Of a stretch of 64,000 bases of DNA, positions 57,501-64,000 are shown in pieces. Each line of letters starts with the position of its first letter. The first letter of the stretch is position 1. The position numbers and the translations under genes were made by a program. The stretch is from Yamagishiella unicocca (Eukaryota; Chlorophyta; Chlorophyceae; Chlamydomonadales; Volvocaceae): positions 62,001 through 126,000 of the forward strand of contig BDSL01000030.1 of the NCBI GenBank assembly GCA_003116995.1, written 5' to 3'. The notes under the pieces are model-generated. The model had not been told where the DNA came from. It was given only the letters and a program-made list of their open reading frames with translations, and ran no database searches.

Positions 57501-59665
57501 GCCCAGCCCCCGGCTCCGGCCCGGACCCCTTGGTGGGGCTGGGACCGGCCTCCCTGCGGGCCCTCAGCCGCCTCACGCAGCTCACCTCCCTCACGTTGGC
57601 GGGGTACCTGGGGACCTTCTGGAGTGCAGGCGAGGACAGCGGCGCCAGCAGCAGCGAAAGCGGCAGCCACAGCCACAGCTGCAGCATTAACAGCTACCCC
57701 AGCGATGGCGCCGCATCGGGCAGCGCGCCAGCGGCGCTGCCCTGGTCAGCAGAGAGTGCTCGCGGGAGCTCGCTGGGGGCGGTGCTGGCAACGGCGGCGG
57801 CGGCGGCGGCGGAGGTGCCGCTGGCGTCGCTGCGGCGGCTGCAGCTTCTGGATCTGTCGGGGGCGACGCAGCTGGATGACGGCGCGCTGGAAGCGATGGC
57901 GGCGGCGGCAACGGGGCTGCGTGCGTTGCTGCTGCCACGATGCGGCCGCGTCACGGACTTAGGCCTGGAGGCGGTGGCGGCTCGGCTCAGCGAGCTGCAG
58001 GTGTGGATGGAGCGGCTGGTGGGGCAGGTGGTCATGGGTATGTAGTTCGTTTATGCTGTCACGCCTCTACACGAGGGTGCAGCATGGGCTAAGGGTCCGG
58101 ATTAGGAAGAGGCTGGCGGAAGATGGAAGGAGGGTGAAGCGGATGGCGGGGAATGTAGTCGCCTTGATTGACAGTTGGCACTAGCGAGAGCAGGAGCAAG
58201 AGCGACGGCTTTGGGCATCGCCGTCAGCCGCCGCTGGAAACCCACCCTGATCATCATTGGCTGTGTGGCCTCAGCCCGGCTGTGTGGCCTCAGCCACCAT
58301 TTTGCAGCGCTATTTCCCACCTCCCTTCTCACTCTCCCCTCTCTGCTGCTGCTGGGCCCGCCCAGGTCCTCAATGTCAGTCACTGCCCACGCATCACCGA
58401 CGCCGGCCTCTCCGCCCTAGCTCCGCTCCGAAACCTGGCTCAGCTGTTGCTCCAAAACTGTTCCGCTGTCACTGACGTCGGCGTGGCGGCCCTGGCGCCA
58501 CTGCGCCGCCTGGAGCTGCTGGACCTTTCCCACGCCGGCCCACGGGTCACCGGCGCCGGATTTTCCGCCTTCTCGGGCCGCCGCTCTGGAACCCGTCTGG
58601 CGGCTCTTACGTTGAGCCACTGCGCCGGGTTGGATGATCGGGGCCTCGGGCAGTTATGTAGTGCACTGCGGGGGCTGGGGCGGCTGGAGGCGGCGGGCTG
58701 CAGCTCACTGACCGACGGCGGGGGCACCTGCCTAGGCCGCCTGCCGCTGCTGACAGGTGCGGGTTCCGGAGCCAAGAGGTTGATGCGGCTCCAGGGTGGG
58801 GGAAGCTGCTCATCATGTGGGGGCTGCTCTCGGACATGTTGCTGTTGCTGCTGCCAGCGCCGCCTGATGGAAACCGGCAGGAGGCAGTACGAAGGTGACT
58901 GCAGGAAAGGGGGTGGTGGTGCTGTCGTCGTGTCTCGGGCACCCCGCGTCGACAAGACTGACTCCGAGCATCCGTTCACTGCACTACGTATGTCCACTCA
59001 CGATCATCTTCGCGCACCCGTGAACCCGGCTATCTGTCCGGTCTCCCCCTGCCTTATCCCTCCCTCCGCTCCCAACACTGCCGCCGCCAGCCGTGGACCT
59101 GTCTCACTGCGCCCGCATCGGCGACTCTACGCTGGCCGCGCTGGCGCCCCTGCGCTTGCTCACCATCCTCAAGCTCCCCGGCTGTGTGCGCATCAGCGAC
59201 GAGGGACTCGCAGCCCTAGCCGCAGGCAGCAGCCACACGCCGGCCGCCGCTGCGACCGCCGCCACCGCCACGCACCTGAACGGAAGTGGCTCGTCACTTG
59301 GCGCCGTGCAGTCCCAAGACCAATCTTCATCGTCATCGGGCCCGTTGGCCCATGCCGTACCCCCGAGCGCTGCCATCACTGCCGCCACCACCACTGCCGC
59401 CGCCCGCCGCCGCGCCCAGATTTTATCCCTGCACCTAGACTCGTGCATCAGTGTCACTGATGCGGGTCTCGCCCGCCTGGCGGCCCTTACGGGCCTTACG
59501 TCCCTGCGCCTCACTCGCTGCGCGTCTGTGACAGACGTGGGGTTGGCGGCGCTGGCCGGATTGACCCGGCTGTGTGGCCTCAGCCTGGCACACTGCCCCG
59601 CCGTCACTCAATCGGGCCTCTTGGCGCTGTCTGGAATCACCAGTCTGGCGTCGCTGGAGTTCTGA
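54563..59665 (+). CDS. F-box/leucine-rich-repeat protein with N-myristoylation signal, 1178 aa
   Basis: Exons in phase: 54563-55188, 55352-55502, 55798-56149, 56401-56537, 56696-58000, 58366-58756, 59091-59665. The start MGNRIS has Gly2 and Ser6, the N-myristoyl consensus. Residues ~132-157 are poly-Gly. An F-box-like stretch spans exon 1/2: WAQLPLTAFSEVVRLVGDLE then IRLVCREWLAAAG. After this come many cysteine-containing LRRs of the FBXL/AMN1 type, for example LASLDLTGCVSITDVGIMML and LAQLLLQNCSAVTDVGVAAL, interrupted by Gly/Ala/Pro-rich inserts. F-box proteins usually recruit substrates to SCF ubiquitin ligases through Skp1; the LRRs would bind the substrate. Exon 4 ends at a GC donor (AAG/GCAAGG). 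Poly(A) signal candidate at 60043-60047. Confidence 0.85.
54958..55032. repeat. GGC/GGT trinucleotide run encoding poly-Gly
   Basis: A GGC/GGT run in exon 1 of the F-box/LRR gene encodes about 25 Gly residues. It lies in frame and is coding. Confidence 0.9.
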
Positions 59666-60042
59666 ATGGCGCCAGGCGGTGGGCTGCAGTGGAAGTTGTG
59701 TAAGGCTGGTGGTATGAATGGGCATGTTGGGTGTATGTGTCCTGGACCACCAGGGGTTTCCGTCCCCAGCCCATCGGTCCTGGCTCCTTACCGTATTTTC
59801 TGGTGATGGGCCTTGGGATGTCTGGACCGCTCTTTTTTATCGGTGCCCTCTACGTCGTTCCAGGGCGTCTGCTGGCTGCTAGCGCTGGCTTGTCGTCTCG
59901 GTGTGGGCCCCTTGCTTGATTTGGGTTTGCCCGGCGTCTCTGCCTTTTGAGGCTTTCCTGGGCCCTTCGGGGCGTCTACTGGGTTCAGCCGGGCTCGCCT
60001 ATGGTGGGGCCACGGAAACGGGCTCCTCTACCTTGAGAACAC

Positions 60043-60047
60043 TGTAA
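60043..60047 (+). terminator. Candidate TGTAA poly(A) signal of the F-box/LRR gene
   Basis: About 380 nt after the stop at 59665, sense orientation. Confidence 0.45.
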
Positions 60048-60588
60048 TATCTATTGCCTTCTAGCTAATAGGCTGCCAGGTTTGCCTTGTCCTACAGGTG
60101 CGGCACCTTGACCAAATGATACCAAACTTGCACTATGATCTTATTAATCAATGACAAAAGTTTGGGGCCATCAGCAGTCTGCAGGAAAGACCTGAAAACG
60201 GCCATGGTGGTTTCAACAGCAGTGAGCAACTGCCAGATTTGCCTTGCCAGGTTTGCCAGCGGCTTACAACCATGGCTGTCATACAGGGTCCCGCCTCCCG
60301 CCAAGTTGTATCAAGCCACCGCTGATAACGGTCATGCCAGCACTGTCAATTACGTATATTGTGGCATGACAAGAGTGGCCAGTTCACACGGTAGCATGCA
60401 TTCTCGGCACAGATAGGTGCATGGATACAAGTAGCAGCTCCGAAATGGCATGCTGAAGACCACCAGAACCACCCCCGCTAAGGTTTCGAGTGTCACCATT
60501 GGAAGTAGATGCACCAGCACCATTGGCATTTCTGTATGCTCTCTGATATCCCCCACCGGGGCCATTATCGATGCCGTCACCATCACCA

Positions 60589-60843
60589 TCAGCAGCAGCA
60601 AGCATCCCATCTAGCATATGTGCCCTTTGGGTTACAACCCCACGACCCCCCGTCCTTTCTCCCAGTGGCACTTAAATACGAATCGATCATAGTGGTGGCC
60701 TGATGGTGTGTAAGTCGATGAATGACAGTGTCAGAAAGGTCAGGGTTAAGTTCTTTAAGGAAGGTTTTCTGGCTGTCAGAAGCTGTGGCTAGCTTAGAGA
60801 TGGTGTTGCCAATGTAGATGACCTCAGACTTGTTCTTGGGCAT
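60589..60843 (-). other. AT-richer open frame, possible exon or insertion remnant
   Basis: From ATG at 60843 the frame reads MPKNKSEVIYIGNTISKLA and continues through FLKELNPDLSDTVIHRL, with AT-ending codons unlike the neighbouring genes. A strong acceptor (GATTTTTCCAG) lies just upstream. A second frame (60671-60384) continues with Gly/Asn-rich text, suggesting a frameshift or unseen intron. It overlaps the presumed 3' UTR of the HRQ1-like gene. No family recognised; it could be foreign or transposon-derived. Confidence 0.35.
60632..60636 (-). terminator. Candidate TGTAA poly(A) signal of the HRQ1-like gene
   Basis: About 390 nt after the stop at 61025; another candidate is at 60264-60268. 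Confidence 0.35.
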
Positions 60844-61024
60844 CTCTGCAGCTGGAAAAATCCAATCCAATCAAACATTACCACAATGTTCACTGCGAGC
60901 ATTAGCACTGAAATATAACCTGCGCTGCTACATCAAACCTGCTACAAGTTGTTGAACCTTAATGTTCGTTCCCGTGTCAACACTGTGGTCATGTGTATGG
61001 CAACCCTGGCCTCCCGCCAGTCCC

Positions 61025-64000
61025 TTATATCCCCCCAGCCCGCTGTCCCCTGTCGCCCGCCGGGCCCCCGCCAGCAACGGCACCACCATGGACCCCGCCC
61101 TGCCGCCGTGCCTCTTCCGACCGCTCCTGCTCCAGCACGTGTCTCAATACGACCTCCGCGCCCGCCTTGCTCAGCACGGCATTGTAGTTGCGACACTCGA
61201 GGTGCTGCACACAGTTGGGGCAGCCCTTGGTGTAGGGGCAATCGCACTCCAGCACCCGCTGGTACGCCCGCTCCAGCAGCACGGGGAACAGCGGCACCGC
61301 TGCAGCCGACAGACCCATGCCGCCGCGGTGCTTGTCGTACATGAGCAGCCGCTCGATACGGTACCGTGCGTCGTATGGGTTGTCACATTCGGTGCCCAGG
61401 TCGTTACTGTTGGCGGTTAGGTACAACGGCACGACGTTGAGCAGCGCGTGGTTGGCGCCGTGGCAGCCCTCTCGGAAGGCCAGGCCACGGTCTGTACACT
61501 CACGGCGGGCGGCAGGTGGCACACGCACATAGGCGGCCTGCACGTGTGTGGGGGGGGGAGGGGCGGGGGTGTGCGTGCATGTGTGTGTGTCTTAAAGCTG
61601 CCATAGGAAACAATAAATGAGCTACATAACAGTGGGGGAAACGGGCCGGCTGCAGACGGGTTCCATAATGGCAACGTCGGAGTACTAGTGGCGGCAATGT
61701 TGAAGGAGAGGAAGGAAGCGACGCGAACTACAGTGAAAACTCCGCTACGTACGTATAATGAAGAGCTGAAGAAGGGAGCCAACACGAAGGCTGCAAGCAG
61801 GGGTTTAGTGCAGGGGTAATGCAGGGTCGGGACAACAGAGGTGGCTCCTAAAAGCAGCGCCTAATGGTGGCAAACAACAGTGCCCGGCACAAGCGAACCC
61901 GATCCTCTTGTTCAGTACCAAAACTCCGTAGACGGACCTGATGAGGAGGATAGGGAACAGCGCCGGCGGCAAATGAACAGCTCAGTAATCGAAGCGAGGC
62001 AGGTTAGTGCGTGCGAGAGCGAGTGTTTGTGTGTACGTTGAAGGGGGTGTTGGTCGAAGGGGTGTTGGTGGAGGGGGTGCTGGCGGATGGGGTGTAATCG
62101 GGTGATATGGCAATTACACACACGGCAGGATGCGTGCCTCTTCATATAAGGCTGATGACGCAACAATTGGAGGTTCCCTGTAGATCATATGTCCTGTTCA
62201 CAACTCAGCCCTGCCGAGGCCGGTGCCCGATACCACCCTCTCTCAATCTCCACCAGGGTCATCCCTAACCCCACAAAAGACAAAACCCGGGGCACGGCCT
62301 CATCGTCCCTGTGCCGGCACCGGCATGCCATTCAACGGTGCCGCCTCAGGCTACTTGCTGGCAAGAATCTGCCCCCGGACTGTAACAACTGTGCGGCCCA
62401 CCTACCGACACGTACGTTCAAGATCGCATCCTCATTCAGTCAGGCATGGCAGCAGCGGACTGCTGGCGCCCACTCGCACCTGCGTGTCGTACACCACGTC
62501 CGGCAGGAAGAGGTCTACGCTGTCGAACAGGCGGTTGCTGCCCTGCCAGATGCGGTGGAAGCCCAAGTAACGAACCGCAACGATGGCGCCCTCGCAGCTG
62601 GCGGTGGTGCCGGTGGTGGCGGTGCCGGCGGGGGAGGGAAACGGTGGAGTGGTGGCGGCGGCGGTGGTGGTGGCGGTGATGGTGGAGGGATTGGGGGCGG
62701 GGACAGGGCCTGATGCTGACGGCAAGGTTGCGGCAGCGGCTCCACGGCTGGATGCGGTCGCGGTGGCGGTGGCGCCTGGCGGCCGCTGGTCGGCAGATGC
62801 CGGGACGGGGTAGGCGACACGACAGCCTGGCGGAGGGAGGGATACGGATTGGGAACGAGGACGGGGAACTGGGAACCAAGGGGGACTGGGAACGAGGGGG
62901 GGGGCCTTGGAGTGAGGGGGAAGACCTGGGAACCAAGGGGGCGGGGACTGGGAACAAGGGGGGGACTGGGAGTAAGGAGGATATGAGAGCATCACCCACG
63001 GGTCGGCACCGACTAGAAAAGCCGATGTGGGGGCCGGAGGGGGACGTCATTGCGGCCCGTTCTGGGCTCCGAATCATTGCCTCCTTCACCAGGGCTAGGG
63101 CATTTAGCGACCACGCCCTCGCAGGCACCCACCCGCAAGCACTCGGTGCCGTTACATCTTCCCTTTTCGCTATCCCCCCGTCATCCCTCCTCACCCCTTT
63201 AGTATACCCAACCCAGTTCTCCAGCATGCATCCCCAAACGTCTGTTCTAAACGGTTTTGTTCGGGCATCCACGGGTCTTCCTCGAACCCTCATCCTCTCT
63301 CATCCTCGCCTCCAGCCCCCGCCAACTCCTGCCGCCCCCTGCCTACCCGTCACATGCACCTCCGTATAATCCTTGACCTTGGTGTAGTACTTGACGTCAG
63401 CGGGCCGTACGATCGCCACCCGCTCGCCCAGGTTCAGCTGGCGGCACAGGTACGGCCGGCCCTGGAACATGTAGACCGCACCGTCGTACACCTGGCAGCC
63501 GTACGCAGGAAACGTGTTTGGAGCTTTGGACGGCGTGTGGGTGTGCGGAGAGCGATGACGATCATTGCGTTTGACTGGAGGACGTGTAGGACACGGGAGC
63601 GTGCAGTGGTGGGGACCGAGAAGGGGGAAGAGGGGGTTGATGCCGAGGATACAGTACTGCCACCAAATAAAGCCATAGGCAGTTGACGACCTCCGGCCTC
63701 CTCCCGCCTCCATCTTACAATCCCAAACGAGTGTAAACGAGTGTGCAAAACGCTTCCTAACCGTTTTTACTTTTGAGTGCCGACCAGCGGACTTGTCTCA
63801 CAATCCGCTTCTCGCCTGCCCACCTCGTAGAACGCCATGTTGGCCTCGATCTCCTCCAGCGGCATGCGTCTCGTCTCGTCCCAGATGACGAAGCGGTCCG
63901 GATCGATGGAGCGCAAGCAGATGGCGGAGGCGGGGTTGTCGAGCGGCCCGCTGTAAACCAGTGGAACCGAAAAGTAGCCGCCGCCACCGCCGCCGCTGCC
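61025..64000 (-). CDS. HRQ1-like DEAD/DEAH helicase, C-terminal part (continues beyond window)
   Basis: Exons in transcript order: 64000-63824 (5' part outside), 63491-63347, 62826-62480, 61537-61025, in phase, about 393 residues visible. The sequence follows the C-terminal region of the HRQ1/YprA (MrfA) family: SAICLRSIDPDRFVIWDE, PLEEIEANMAFYE, GAVYMFQGRPYLCRQLNLGE, VKYYTKVKDYTEVHV, VRYLGFHRIW and DARYRIERLLMYDKHRGGMG. It ends with a CDCPYTKGCPNCVQHLEC cluster, the DUF1998-type zinc site. The helicase motor itself must lie to the right. The family unwinds DNA in repair, including crosslink repair. Exon 62826-62480 carries an added ~65-residue Ala/Thr/Pro-rich insert between AYPVPAS and CEGAIVAVRYL. 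The final ~25 residues are Gly/Arg-rich. Confidence 0.88.
62838..62985. repeat. GGGAACNAGGGGG-type G-rich repeat in HRQ1-like intron
   Basis: Irregular units containing GGGAACGAGG, GGGAACCAAGGGGG and GGACTGGGAAC fill the intron end before exon 62826. On the transcript strand this is a C/T-rich tract, which may serve as a long polypyrimidine tract. Confidence 0.8.

Noticed and set aside
1..64000. tRNA, rRNA or riboswitch genes
   Set aside because: I found no cloverleaf with conserved A/B boxes, no rRNA-like sequence and no THI-box-type element that I could support by eye.

Overview
This window looks like nuclear DNA of a volvocine green alga (Chlamydomonas/Volvox relatives). The reasons are GC-rich, intron-rich genes with short GT-AG introns ending in polypyrimidine-CAG, TGTAA motifs downstream of stop codons (the usual green-algal poly(A) signal), Ala/Gly/Pro/Gln-rich low-complexity inserts, a hydroxyproline-rich (SP/PPSP) secreted protein, a plastid starch-synthesis gene of algal type, and GC-rich palindromes like those reported from Volvox. 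I see no bacterial operons, tRNA, rRNA or CRISPR. All products below were inferred by joining exons by eye, checking splice sites and reading phase at each junction; no database search was run.

Layout, left to right. (1) 41-3064 (+): 3' part of an unrecognised helical, low-complexity protein gene. (2) 3065-6921: mostly intergenic, with a possible 89-aa two-exon gene and dispersed GTAACGGTTAC motifs. (3) 6922-13133 (-): a secreted protein of about 1073 aa with a signal peptide, Pro-rich stalk, seven tandem ~86-aa four-cysteine modules (six of them on their own exon), a Vps62/DUF946-like domain and a Cys-rich tail. (4) 13134-16846: gene-poor. (5) 16847-26273 (-): SEN1/senataxin (MAA3)-like SF1 RNA/DNA helicase with a poly-Q/RGG tail; its introns hold three minisatellites. 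(6) 26909-35841 (+): an 18-exon, 1062-aa protein with an N-myristoylation signal and C-terminal universal-stress-protein-like folds. (7) 35842-42214: accessory stretch with possible degraded ORFs, a two-exon PD-(D/E)XK nuclease-like gene, a frameshifted ankyrin fragment and an unrecognised two-exon gene. (8) 43677-48380 (-): ADP-glucose pyrophosphorylase small subunit (STA6-type). (9) 49874-53164 (-): exosome RNase PH-like subunit RRP42/EXOSC7. (10) 53618-54146 (+): small membrane protein. (11) 54563-59665 (+): myristoylatable F-box/LRR protein of 1178 aa. (12) 61025-64000 (-): C-terminal part of an HRQ1-like helicase with a DUF1998-type zinc region.

The genes do not form a pathway; this is an ordinary eukaryotic chromosome segment. 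The most unusual item is the secreted exon-array protein: five consecutive exons of exactly 258 nt and a sixth of 261 nt, all phase 1-1, with introns duplicated along with them. Other notable items are the nuclease-like gene, the myristoylated USP-like protein, three GC-AG introns in unrelated genes, and the palindrome cluster near 49.7 kb.
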